A stretch of DNA of 9,194 bases from an uncultured Acetobacter sp. (GCA_937900755.1 CALCDN010000273.1:1-9194), one strand, 5' to 3'. Shown: positions 1-6,743, counted from the first letter of the stretch. The notes: generated by a model from the sequence alone, not told the origin. A program made the numbers and translations.

Positions 1-1
1 G

Positions 2-682
2 CTCTACCAGAGCAGCCATGTGGTTGTGCTTGACAAGCCCGCGGGCCTGCCCGTGCATGCAGGCCCCGGTGGCGGCCCCTGCGTGGAGGACTGGTTCCCC
101 CAGCTTTCGCGCCGCAAGGATGGGCCTTGGCTGGCCCACCGGCTGGATGCCGATACATCGGGCTGCCTTGCCATAGCCCTGCGCAAACAGCCCCTGCTGG
201 CCATGCAGCAGGCCTTTGCCAGCAAAACCGCGCGCAAGACCTACTGGGCCGTGGTGGCTGGGGGGCCGCAGGCCACAACCGGGCGCATTGACCTGCCCCT
301 GCTCAAAACCACCACCAGGGCAGGCTGGTCCATGCAGGTGGCGGATGGTGGCGCACCCTCGGCCACAACATGGCGGGTTCTGGGCCGGAGCGGGGGCACA
401 AGCTGGCTGGAACTGGAGCTGGAAACCGGGCGCACCCACCAGGCCCGCGTGCATTGCGCCGCCATGGGCTGGCCCATTGTGGGGGACGCCCTTTACGGCA
501 GGCCCGACCCGTCCGGCCTGCACCTGCTGGCCAGGAGCCTGTACCTGCCCATTGATAACGGCATAAGCGTAACCGCACCCCCGCGCGCGGGCATGCAACC
601 CGCCCTGAGCGCCTGCGGGTGGGACAATGCCGCACCCACCGGGCCACTCCTTGCAAAAAGCACCCCCGCACCCAGCCCCTAA
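2..682 (+). CDS. RluA-family RNA pseudouridine synthase (5' end outside window)
   Basis: This enzyme converts specific uridines in rRNA or tRNA to pseudouridine in the cytoplasm. The reading frame is open from base 2, so the true start lies upstream; an internal GTG at 20 falls inside the conserved VVLDKPAGLPVH segment and is not a credible start. About 226 residues are visible. The RluA catalytic motif HRLDADTSG is encoded at 137-163, with the catalytic Asp codon at 146-148. The second family signature GRTHQARVH lies at 428-454 and is followed by GDALYG. The stop TAA (680-682) interlocks with the stop of the convergent glycosyltransferase. No S4 domain is visible, but one could lie in the missing N-terminus. 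The C-terminal tail after about base 590 is poorly conserved in character. Family membership is clear from the motifs; which uridine it modifies (RluA, RluC, RluD or TruC type) cannot be decided here. Confidence 0.92.
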   Translation, partial: LYQSSHVVVLDKPAGLPVHAGPGGGPCVEDWFPQLSRRKDGPWLAHRLDADTSGCLAIALRKQPLLAMQQAFASKTARKTYWAVVAGGPQATTGRIDLPLLKTTTRAGWSMQVADGGAPSATTWRVLGRSGGTSWLELELETGRTHQARVHCAAMGWPIVGDALYGRPDPSGLHLLARSLYLPIDNGISVTAPPRAGMQPALSACGWDNAAPTGPLLAKSTPAPSP

Positions 683-1845
683 GACTGTCTCCAGGACGGC
701 CCGATCTGCCCCACATCTGGCCAGCACCGCACAAGCCGTGCGTGCAAACTCTGGCGTTGGGGGCGCAGGACGGCACTGTCAAACACCTGCGCACGCGCAC
801 GGCCCGCCTGCCCCATGCGCGTGCGCAGACCGGTGTCGGACATCAGGCGCTCGAGCGCCTCCACCAGAGCGGGCAGGTCATCAGGACTGGCGTAAAGGGC
901 AGCCTGCCCCGCAACATCGGGCAGGCCGCCTTTAGGGGAGGTCACCAGTGCCGCACCGCACCCCATGGCCTCCAGTGCCGCCATGCCAAAGGGCTCGGCC
1001 CAGCGGCTGGGCACCACCACAATGGCGGCGCGGCTCATGGCCTGCAAAACCTGTGCATGGGGCTGGTAGCCCGCCATATGCACCCCGGCCGCCTTTGCCT
1101 GCGCCTGCACCTGGGCCAGAAACCCTGTTTGCGGGGAGGTGGGGCCAAACCTGTCGGCCCCTATAATCCTGGCCTGCCACGTGGGGTGGCGGGGCAGCAC
1201 GGCGGCACAGGCCCGCACAAAGGCGTCTACCCCCTTGTCGGCGACAACACGCCCCGCGAACAGCACAAGATTGTCCCGCACAATGGCGGGGGCAGGCAAC
1301 GCCCCAAGGTCCAGCCCGTTGGGCAGCACCGTTACCCCCCCCTGCGCGCCATGGGCCAGAAACCGCACCCGCACCCAGCCCGAAACCGCCACAACCGCCA
1401 TTGCGCGCGCAAGCTCCGTGCGGTCCTGTGCGGTTTTAGCACCCCGCATGCCGCACGGGTCGTTATGCAGGACCAGCACGAGTGGAACATGGGGAAAACG
1501 CTGGCGAATGGCCCGCGCCAGGTCCGGGCGGTTATGCACCTCCACCAGATCGGGGCGGATGCTGTGGATCAGCCGCGCCACCCCGGCCCGGTACCGCCCC
1601 ATGGTGCTGAACGGGAACATAACGGAGGGCACGGGCACAAACGCGACATCGCCATAAGGAGGGGTTACGGGCGCGCTCCCCACCACCACCTCGCCTGCAC
1701 CTGCCATGCGGTGCACCAGCAACGCTATGGCCCCGGCCTCGGCAGGGGCAAAACGCTCACGCGGGGGCAATACGGTCATGACCCGCAGGTATTGCGGGGG
1801 CGTTTCGGCGGATACGGCCGCCTGCACAGGGTCGCACATGCTCAT
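679..1845 (-). CDS. Glycosyltransferase family 4 (GT-B fold) protein
   Basis: A 388-residue predicted glycosyltransferase, probably cytoplasmic or membrane-peripheral, moving a sugar from a nucleotide-sugar donor to a glycan or lipid acceptor; donor and acceptor are unknown. The C-terminal GT-B half carries the usual donor-site features: FAGRVVADKG at about 196-205, where Arg and Lys contact the diphosphate, and the E-x7-E motif EPFGMAALE at 284-292 followed by GLPDVAG. The N-terminal acceptor half is less conserved and includes EVHNRPD (102-108) and LVLHNDP. The start at 1845 is favoured by an AGGGGG ribosome site (1851-1856) five bases upstream. A later ATG at residue 23, just before TVLPPRERFAP, is the main alternative, because the first 20 residues look unlike a glycosyltransferase core. 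It is the last gene of the minus-strand run, 30 bases after the glutathione S-transferase gene. Its role beside sulfur and tRNA genes is unclear. No signal peptide or membrane helix is evident. Confidence 0.88.
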   Translation of the reverse strand: MSMCDPVQAAVSAETPPQYLRVMTVLPPRERFAPAEAGAIALLVHRMAGAGEVVVGSAPVTPPYGDVAFVPVPSVMFPFSTMGRYRAGVARLIHSIRPDLVEVHNRPDLARAIRQRFPHVPLVLVLHNDPCGMRGAKTAQDRTELARAMAVVAVSGWVRVRFLAHGAQGGVTVLPNGLDLGALPAPAIVRDNLVLFAGRVVADKGVDAFVRACAAVLPRHPTWQARIIGADRFGPTSPQTGFLAQVQAQAKAAGVHMAGYQPHAQVLQAMSRAAIVVVPSRWAEPFGMAALEAMGCGAALVTSPKGGLPDVAGQAALYASPDDLPALVEALERLMSDTGLRTRMGQAGRARAQVFDSAVLRPQRQSLHARLVRCWPDVGQIGPSWRQS

Positions 1846-1875
1846 GTCTGCCCCCTGCGGCCCGTCATGGCGTGG

Positions 1876-2535
1876 TCAGGCCAGAGTTTCGTACATATCC
1901 AGCTGCCATGCCACCGGCTCCCGCGCGGCGGCGGCATACCATTCCACCATAAGCGGGTGGTGGCGCACCGCCTGCATGTAAGCCTGCGCCGTGGAGGACA
2001 GGCCCGGCACGCCGTATGACAGAAACCGGCAGACAACAGGGGCAAACATGGCGTCCACATTCCCCATGCCCGACCCGCACAGGAACGGGCCACCCCGGCC
2101 TGCCCCTTCGGTCCAGATTGCGTTAATGCGCGCAATATCCCTGTGCACGTCCTCGCCCAGAGGCTCGGCCAGCGGGCGGTTGCGGCCCAGATTCATTGGC
2201 AGGGCGGAGCGCACGGCCCTGAAACCGGAGTGCATTTCGGCGGCCACCGAGCGCGCCCATGCCCGCGCGGCCCTGTCCGTGGGCCATAAAAAACCGTGAT
2301 GCTCGGCGCAGTATTCGGCAATGGAGAGCGAGTCCCACACCACAGCGCCCTTATGTTCGAGGTACGGCACGCAGCCATTGGGCGAGAGGGTTTTGAGTGC
2401 TGCCGTCTGGCCCGCACCGGCGAGTGGCACAACCTCCACCCCCACGTCCAGCCCGGCCAGATGCACGCACAGCCAGCCACGCAGGGACCATGACGAATAA
2501 CGCTGTGTTCCAATAACCAGACGACCTTCGGCCAT
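1876..2535 (-). CDS. Glutathione S-transferase-like protein
   Basis: A 219-residue cytosolic protein of the glutathione S-transferase superfamily. The N-terminal thioredoxin-like domain (about 1-80) has RYSSWSLRGW at 12-21, with serines where many bacterial family members place the residue that activates the glutathione thiol. It also has CVPYL (55-59), where Pro57 would be the cis-proline, and WDSLSIAEY (67-75), matching the glutathione gamma-glutamyl contact loop. The all-helical C-terminal domain contains GNVDAMFAPVVCRF (158-171), the usual N-capping region of the core helix. Length is normal. The start has a strong AGGGAGAG site (2543-2550) seven bases upstream, in the 21-base gap after mnmA. 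Substrate unknown: possible roles are conjugation, peroxide reduction or isomerisation of thiol compounds. Its place after sulfur-transfer genes could mean a role in thiol or sulfur stress, but this is inference from position only. Confidence 0.87.
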   Translation of the reverse strand: MAEGRLVIGTQRYSSWSLRGWLCVHLAGLDVGVEVVPLAGAGQTAALKTLSPNGCVPYLEHKGAVVWDSLSIAEYCAEHHGFLWPTDRAARAWARSVAAEMHSGFRAVRSALPMNLGRNRPLAEPLGEDVHRDIARINAIWTEGAGRGGPFLCGSGMGNVDAMFAPVVCRFLSYGVPGLSSTAQAYMQAVRHHPLMVEWYAAAAREPVAWQLDMYETLA

Positions 2536-2556
2536 GCGCGTACTCTCCCTGTTTTT

Positions 2557-3639
2557 TTAAACTGCGGCCTGTTGTTCTGTCCGGCGGATAAACCCGCCAC
2601 CCAGAATACGGCTCCCCTGGTAAAACACGCAGGCCTGGCCGGGAGCGGGCATGGCGGGCTCCTCCAGCAGAACCGTTGCCCCATCGGGCGTTGGCACCAC
2701 GCGGGCGGTACGTGGCTCTTCGCGCGCGCGCATCTGCACCTTGCACACAATGCCTTCGGGCGGGGCGTCCACCAGCCAGTTCACATCGCGCACGGACAGG
2801 GTGCTGACAAACGCATGCGCGCGCGGGCCAATAATAACCCGCTTGCGCCCCGGCTCCACCCCCACCACCATCTGGCGTTCGCCCTGCAGGCGGGCGGCGT
2901 TGCCCAGGCGTTTGCTCTGGCCCACGGTAAAACGCATGACACCTTCATGCGCGCCCACAACATGGCCGGACTGGTCCACAATCTCGCCCGGACCGGCCAT
3001 TTCGGGGTGCATGCGCTCCACCAGGTCCACGTAGGACCCGTCGCTGACAAAGCACAGGTCCTGGCTGTCGGGCTTGCCCGCCACCACCAGACCAAACCGC
3101 TCGGCCTCTTGCCGGACAGCAGCCTTGTCGGGCATGTCCCCCAGCGGAAAACGCAGAAAATCCAGCTGCTCGCGCGTGGTGGCGAACAGGAACCAGCTCT
3201 GGTCGCGGGCCTCGTCCACCGGGCGGTGCAGTTCGGCCCCCTGCGGGCCTTCCATGCGGCGCACGTAATGGCCGGTGGCCATGGCGTCTGCCCCGATTTC
3301 CTTCGCCAGTCCCAACAGATCGGTAAACTTGACGCCCTGATTGCACGCAACGCAGGGGACCGGGGTTTCGCCCGCCGCATAGGCATCGGCAAAGCGCTCG
3401 ATCACGCTGTCCTGAAAACGGCGTTCGGCATCTATCACGTAATGCGGAAATCCCAGGCGGTCGGCCACGGCGCGGGCATCGCGGATGTCCTGCCCGGCAC
3501 AGCACGCGCCTTTTTTGGCCGCCCCCCTGGAATCGTAGAGTTGAAGGGTCGCACCCACAACCTCGTGCCCTTCCTCCAAAAGGCGGGCAGCCACCACGGA
3601 ACTGTCCACCCCTCCAGACATGGCAACAAGAATACGCAT
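2557..3639 (-). CDS. mnmA: tRNA-specific 2-thiouridylase MnmA
   Basis: MnmA makes 2-thiouridine at wobble position 34 of tRNAs for Lys, Glu and Gln, adenylating C2 of the uridine with ATP and then inserting sulfur received as a persulfide. The 360-residue length is normal for the family. The N-terminal PP-loop ATP site is MSGGVDSS (7-14). The catalytic cysteines are Cys99 in VACNQGVKF and Cys196 in SQDLCFV, matching the pair known from E. coli MnmA. TGHYVRR (122-128) and DQSWFLF (146-152) are family signatures. The central and C-terminal beta-barrel domains, including GQSKRLG (240-246) and GGGFIR near the end, are complete. The start ATG lies 28 bases after the ferredoxin stop, with a GGGGAAGGAT ribosome site in that gap. 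In many bacteria sulfur reaches MnmA from IscS directly or through Tus proteins; two desulfurase genes upstream in the same run fit such a supply. No Tus protein is visible here. Confidence 0.97.
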   Translation of the reverse strand: MRILVAMSGGVDSSVVAARLLEEGHEVVGATLQLYDSRGAAKKGACCAGQDIRDARAVADRLGFPHYVIDAERRFQDSVIERFADAYAAGETPVPCVACNQGVKFTDLLGLAKEIGADAMATGHYVRRMEGPQGAELHRPVDEARDQSWFLFATTREQLDFLRFPLGDMPDKAAVRQEAERFGLVVAGKPDSQDLCFVSDGSYVDLVERMHPEMAGPGEIVDQSGHVVGAHEGVMRFTVGQSKRLGNAARLQGERQMVVGVEPGRKRVIIGPRAHAFVSTLSVRDVNWLVDAPPEGIVCKVQMRAREEPRTARVVPTPDGATVLLEEPAMPAPGQACVFYQGSRILGGGFIRRTEQQAAV

Positions 3640-3667
3640 GGGCGGGTTATCCTTCCCCTTTTTGGTG

Positions 3668-3982
3668 TCAGGCCTTGCTGGGCAGACGTACCACCAGACC
3701 GTCGAGTGCTTCGGTCATGACAATCTGGCAGCCAAGGCGCGAGGTCTTTTCCAACCCGAAAGCAAGGTCGAGCATGTCTTCCTCATCATCGGTGGGGGCA
3801 CTCAGCCTGTCCGCCCAGGCGGGGTCCACCACAACGTGGCAGGTCGCGCAGGCCAGCGAGCCCTCGCACGCCCCTTCAAGGTCCACATCGTGTTTATGGG
3901 CAATTTCGAGCACGGACAGGCCGACCGGGGCATCGACTGTGTGTTCTGTTCCGTCCTGCTCAACAAACGTCATCTGGGGCAT
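3668..3982 (-). CDS. fdx: Adrenodoxin-type [2Fe-2S] ferredoxin
   Basis: A small soluble electron carrier of the adrenodoxin/Isc-ferredoxin class, about 104 residues. The cluster ligands are present in the class pattern C-x5-C-x2-C (within ACEGSLACATCHVV) followed by a fourth cysteine in SRLGCQI, 37 residues after the third. The acidic partner-binding helix DDEEDMLDLAFGLE is also typical. I place the start at the ATG at 3982 because AGGATGG (3989-3995 on the opposite strand) sits six bases before it; a TTG at 4000 would add six residues and has no better ribosome site, and a further ATG follows three codons downstream. Isc-type ferredoxins give electrons to cysteine desulfurase/scaffold complexes during cluster assembly, and this gene lies between the IscS-like desulfurase (55 bases upstream) and mnmA. 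The reductase that would charge it is not in the window. Other partners, such as a cytochrome P450, are less likely given the neighbours. Confidence 0.93.
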   Translation of the reverse strand: MPQMTFVEQDGTEHTVDAPVGLSVLEIAHKHDVDLEGACEGSLACATCHVVVDPAWADRLSAPTDDEEDMLDLAFGLEKTSRLGCQIVMTEALDGLVVRLPSKA

Positions 3983-3988
3983 TGGTTT

Positions 3989-3995
3989 CCATCCT
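3989..3995 (-). promoter_or_regulatory. Ribosome binding site deciding the ferredoxin start
   Basis: AGGATGG on the minus strand is six bases before the ATG at 3982. It lies inside the longer reading frame that would begin at the TTG at 4000, so its position favours the shorter 104-residue ferredoxin. Confidence 0.55.
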
Positions 3996-4037
3996 GCCAA
4001 AAAATATCATGGCGGCTCCAGCCTGTGTGGCTCGGCC

Positions 4038-5222
4038 TTATGCCGCGGGCCCGGGCCGCCGGGGCATGGCCCGCACCTGCAAGGCAGCCTGTGCCAGACT
4101 GTCCGCCGCGCGTTCTGCTTCGGCGGTGGAGGTAAAACGTCCGGGGGACAGACGCAAGCTTCTTCCTGCCTCCTCAAAGCTCAGGCCCATGGCCTCCAGC
4201 ACGTAGGAGGGGGCCAGCTCGGCCGAGGAACAGGCCGAACCGAGCGAGACCTCAAGCCCGGGCATGGCCACCAGCACATCCGCCGCGCGCAGGTCGGGGG
4301 GCAGGCGCAGGCTGAAAATACCCGGCAGGCGCCCGGCCTCCCGCGCATTGACCACGCACCCCGGCAGGCGGGTGGACAGGTGGCCCAGAAAAACCGCCTG
4401 CACCTCGGCCAGATGTGCGGCATCACGCGCCATCTCGGCGCGGGCAATCCTGCAGGCCTCCCCAAAGCCTGCCAGCAAAAAGCCCGGCAGGGTGCCCGAG
4501 CGCAGCCCCCGCTCCTGCCCACCACCGGAGAATAGCGGCGTCAGGCGCACACGCGGGCGGCGGCGCACAAACAGCGCCCCCGCGCCCTTTGGCCCGTACA
4601 GCTTGTGGCTGGAGACAGAGGCAAGGGCCACCGGCAGCGCGTGCAGGTCCAGCGCGACCTTGCCCGCCGCCTGCGCCAGATCGGTATGGAGGAGTGCCCC
4701 CGCCTGCGCCACCAGCGCGCCCAGCGTGGCAAGGTCCTGCAGGACCCCGGTCTCGTTATTGGCCAAGGCAATGGAGACCAGCGCCGTTGGGGCGTCCGCC
4801 AGAGCGGTGGCCAGCACGTCCGGCTCCACCTGCCCAAGCGTGTTGACCGGCAGGATAACCGGCTCAAACCCTTCCAGGGCAAGGTCCTCCACACTTTGCA
4901 GCACGCATTTATGCTCGGTCGCCACGGTTATGACCCGGCGGCGCGCACTCCCCTGCGTGGCCAGATGCCGGGCCGCCCCCTTGATGGCAAGATTGTTGGA
5001 CTCGGTCGCCCCCGAGGTAAACACAACCTCGCGCGCCTCCGCCCCCAGCAGGGCCGCGACTTCCGCGCGGGCCTGCTCCACCATGTCGGCCGCGCGGGCG
5101 CCGCTGGCATGGGTAGTGCTGTGCGGATTGCCGTTTTCCTCCGCCAGGGCGCGCAACAGCACCGCCTGCACGCGCGGGTCGCACGGTGTGGTGGCCGCGT
5201 GGTCAAAATACAATGCCGCCAT
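4038..5222 (-). CDS. iscS: IscS-like cysteine desulfurase (second of two in tandem)
   Basis: A pyridoxal-phosphate enzyme that removes sulfur from L-cysteine, giving alanine and a protein-bound persulfide. The 394 residues hold all class I desulfurase landmarks: YFDHAATTP (5-13), TSGATESNN (69-77), TEHKCVL with His104, ANNETGV (154-160), SSHKLYGPKG with PLP-binding Lys207, and LGSACSSAEL with catalytic Cys331 followed by PSYVLEAMG, which is close to IscS. The C-terminus ends soon after the SPGRF segment with a short Pro/Arg-rich tail and lacks the LSPLWEM-like end of E. coli IscS that helps bind IscU; this agrees with the absence of a scaffold gene nearby. The start is fixed by an AAGGGG site (5228-5233) five bases upstream that overlaps the stop codon of the preceding desulfurase, so translation is probably coupled. 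Likely sulfur acceptors are MnmA, encoded two genes downstream, and an iron-sulfur scaffold encoded elsewhere. Assignment to IscS rather than NifS is by motif only. Confidence 0.93.
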   Translation of the reverse strand: MAALYFDHAATTPCDPRVQAVLLRALAEENGNPHSTTHASGARAADMVEQARAEVAALLGAEAREVVFTSGATESNNLAIKGAARHLATQGSARRRVITVATEHKCVLQSVEDLALEGFEPVILPVNTLGQVEPDVLATALADAPTALVSIALANNETGVLQDLATLGALVAQAGALLHTDLAQAAGKVALDLHALPVALASVSSHKLYGPKGAGALFVRRRPRVRLTPLFSGGGQERGLRSGTLPGFLLAGFGEACRIARAEMARDAAHLAEVQAVFLGHLSTRLPGCVVNAREAGRLPGIFSLRLPPDLRAADVLVAMPGLEVSLGSACSSAELAPSYVLEAMGLSFEEAGRSLRLSPGRFTSTAEAERAADSLAQAALQVRAMPRRPGPAA

Positions 5223-5227
5223 GCCTG

Positions 5228-5233
5228 CCCCTT
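5228..5233 (-). promoter_or_regulatory. Ribosome binding site of the second desulfurase, overlapping upstream stop
   Basis: AAGGGG on the minus strand lies five bases before the ATG at 5222, and its first two A residues belong to the TAA stop (5234-5232) of the first desulfurase. A ribosome finishing the first gene therefore sits on the start signal of the second, which supports coupled, roughly matched production of the two enzymes. Confidence 0.7.
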
Positions 5234-6392
5234 ACCGCGCCAACGCCAGACCGGCCCCAGCCCCGGTCCCGGCCGCCATGCGCGCGTAGCCTTGCACAAA
5301 CCCCGCCACGTCCGCCTCGCTCACATCCCATGGCAGGGACACACGTATGGCCTGCCCCGCCAGTTCGCCCAGCCCCATGGCGTCGAGCACGTGCGAGAAG
5401 GCCACCTTGCCCGAGGAACAGGCCGACCCCGCGGAAACACAAACCCCGTCCAGGTCCAGCCGCATAAGCTGGCCCTGCGCGCGGCGGCCGGGCAGGGCCA
5501 GGGACGCGGTATTGCCCAGCCGGGGCGCTACGGCACCGCACACCACGGCCCCGGCGGCGCGGGCCGCCTGCTCCAGCCGGTTACGCAGGGGGGCCAGGTC
5601 ACGCGGGTTGTCCAGCCCGTCGCACAAGGCTGCGGCAAGCCCTGCTATGGCGGGGAGCGGCTGGGTGCCGCCCCTGCGACCCTGCTCCTGCCCGCCGCCC
5701 TCAAACAGGGGTGCGAGCGGCCTTGGGGCCGGGCCACGCAGCACCAGCGCGCCAGCACCCTTTGGCCCACCCATTTTGTGGCCCGAGCAGGCCAGACTAT
5801 CCGCCCCGAGGTCTTCCACATTCACGTCCATGCGGCCTGCGGCCTGCACCGCATCCACATGCAGGTGCGCGCCATGCTGGCGGCACAGGCGGGCGACCTC
5901 GGCCATGGGGTGGAGCACCCCTGTTTCGTTGTTGGCCAGCATCAGGCAGACAAACGCGGGAGCTCCGGGGGCGTGCAGTGCCGCCTCCAGCAGGTCCAGG
6001 CGGACCTGCCCGTGGCTGTCCACCTCCAGCCAGGCCACATCCGCCCCATCGGGGGCACCCTTGCGCACCGCGTCATGCTCGGTACGACCCACCAGAAAAC
6101 GCCGCCCCTGCCCAAGCCCGTGCATGGCCAGCACATTGGCCTCCGTACCGCCAGAGGTAAACACGCAGTTGAGCGGAGCCACGCCAAGCCGGGCCGCCAC
6201 CGTATTGCGCGCCGCCTCCAGCACGGCACGGGCGTGGCGGCCCGCATGATGCACCGAAGATGGATTCCCCGTAAGCTCCGCCGCCTCCAGCATGGCCGCG
6301 CGGGCGGCCGGGCGCAGGGGTTCGGTCGCGTTGGCGTCCAGATAGATGGGTTTGGAAAAACCCTTTACGCCATCGCCTGTTTTTTCGTTCAT
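5232..6392 (-). CDS. NifS/IscS-type cysteine desulfurase (first of two in tandem)
   Basis: A second class I cysteine desulfurase, 386 residues, clearly different in sequence from its downstream neighbour. It has YLDANATEP (17-25), TSGGTEANVLAM (79-90), RTEHDAV with His106, ANNETGV (153-159), SGHKMGGPKG with PLP-binding Lys206, and SAGSACSSGK with catalytic Cys325 followed by FSHVLDAMG. The DANATEPLRP start replaces the common DNAATTP; I recall this variant as typical of alphaproteobacterial homologues often found beside SUF genes, though I could not check. All catalytic residues are retained, so it should be active. It is the first gene of the minus-strand run. Its start ATG has only a weak ribosome site (GGATAG about ten bases upstream), and no other in-frame ATG precedes the PLP-fold core. 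A perfect 17-base palindrome lies 45 bases upstream of the start and may be an operator. The partner that receives its sulfur is unknown. Confidence 0.93.
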   Translation of the reverse strand: MNEKTGDGVKGFSKPIYLDANATEPLRPAARAAMLEAAELTGNPSSVHHAGRHARAVLEAARNTVAARLGVAPLNCVFTSGGTEANVLAMHGLGQGRRFLVGRTEHDAVRKGAPDGADVAWLEVDSHGQVRLDLLEAALHAPGAPAFVCLMLANNETGVLHPMAEVARLCRQHGAHLHVDAVQAAGRMDVNVEDLGADSLACSGHKMGGPKGAGALVLRGPAPRPLAPLFEGGGQEQGRRGGTQPLPAIAGLAAALCDGLDNPRDLAPLRNRLEQAARAAGAVVCGAVAPRLGNTASLALPGRRAQGQLMRLDLDGVCVSAGSACSSGKVAFSHVLDAMGLGELAGQAIRVSLPWDVSEADVAGFVQGYARMAAGTGAGAGLALAR

Positions 6393-6436
6393 GCCTGTTA
6401 TCTATCCGAAACCATACCAGAACTGCGCTTTTTGCA

Positions 6437-6453
6437 GGCCGCACAGTGCGGCC
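6437..6453. promoter_or_regulatory. Perfect 17-base palindrome, candidate operator of the desulfurase operon
   Basis: The sequence GGCCGCAC-A-GTGCGGCC is an uninterrupted inverted repeat with 8-base arms around one central base, 45 bases upstream of the first desulfurase start. Reading leftward, it lies between GTGACA (6460-6455), which matches five of six bases of a sigma-70 -35 box, and a weak -10-like TGCAAA (6436-6431), spacing 18. A dyad in that position is typical of a repressor or MerR-type operator. It does not resemble the E. coli IscR consensus or an iron-rhodo box that I can recall. The palindrome is seen directly; the promoter and the regulatory role are inference, and the -10 match is poor. 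Confidence 0.35.
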
Positions 6454-6680
6454 ATTGTCACGATTTATGTGGAAATTCTGGCCCCGCAACAGCTATAGAG
6501 TGCCACATGGTCAGCACCACAGGGCACAACGAAGACGGCAGGCAGGAAACGGGTTTTCCCGCGTGCACGACATTCACGGACAACACCCCGGCCGATTATG
6601 CCTGCGTTTTGCGCAAGGTCAACGCCAGAGTGTGCCTTCCCCCTTTCGCGGGAGCGGGACAGACACCATGCGGCTGATGG

Positions 6681-6722
6681 CGTTCCTTTTTCCGTTTTCC
6701 CCCAGAAACGGAAAAAGGAACG
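6681..6722. repeat. Long perfect inverted repeat (17-base arms, 8-base loop)
   Basis: The arms CGTTCCTTTTTCCGTTT (6681-6697) and AAACGGAAAAAGGAACG (6706-6722) are exact reverse complements around the loop TCCCCCAG. RNA from either strand would form a strong 17-base-pair stem. There is no T-tract after the stem on either strand, so it is not a classical intrinsic terminator. Possible identities are a dispersed palindromic repeat of the REP or small-MITE kind, an mRNA-stabilising or attenuating structure in the hydrolase leader, or a protein-binding site. A second copy is not present in this window, so dispersal in the genome cannot be judged here. Confidence 0.7.
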
Positions 6723-6743
6723 GGCTGACCGAGAGTTAAAGCT

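Noticed and set aside
20..682. GTG at 20 as the true start of the pseudouridine synthase
   Set aside because: The frame is open to the window edge, and the GTG lies within the conserved first beta-strand motif VVLDKPAG, so the N-terminus must lie upstream.
619..2019. Open frame of 466 codons on the plus strand, antisense to the glycosyltransferase
   Set aside because: Low-complexity His/Gly/Arg/Pro-rich translation with no motif; the opposite strand has a complete GT-B enzyme with conserved motifs.
2572..3720. Open frame of 382 codons on the plus strand, antisense to mnmA
   Set aside because: It mirrors mnmA, whose catalytic residues and full length are certain; the antisense product has no recognisable domain.
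3668..6392. Standard ISC or SUF operon
   Set aside because: Only desulfurases and a ferredoxin are present; IscR, IscU, IscA, HscA, HscB and SufBCD are absent from the window, so calling it an isc or suf operon would overstate the content.
4605..6677. Open frame of 690 codons on the plus strand, antisense to both desulfurase genes
   Set aside because: It is a by-product of high GC at third codon positions of the real genes. The product is a Gly/His/Gln/Arg-rich string without domains, and the start has no ribosome site.
6507..6677. Small open frame of 56 codons (MVSTTGHNEDG...) in the divergent intergenic region
   Set aside because: No Shine-Dalgarno sequence before the ATG, no recognisable motif, and it stops just before the long inverted repeat. 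A small peptide cannot be excluded but is not supported.
6681..6722. Intrinsic transcription terminator
   Set aside because: The stem is strong but no T-run follows it on either strand, and it lies between divergent genes where a terminator is not expected.
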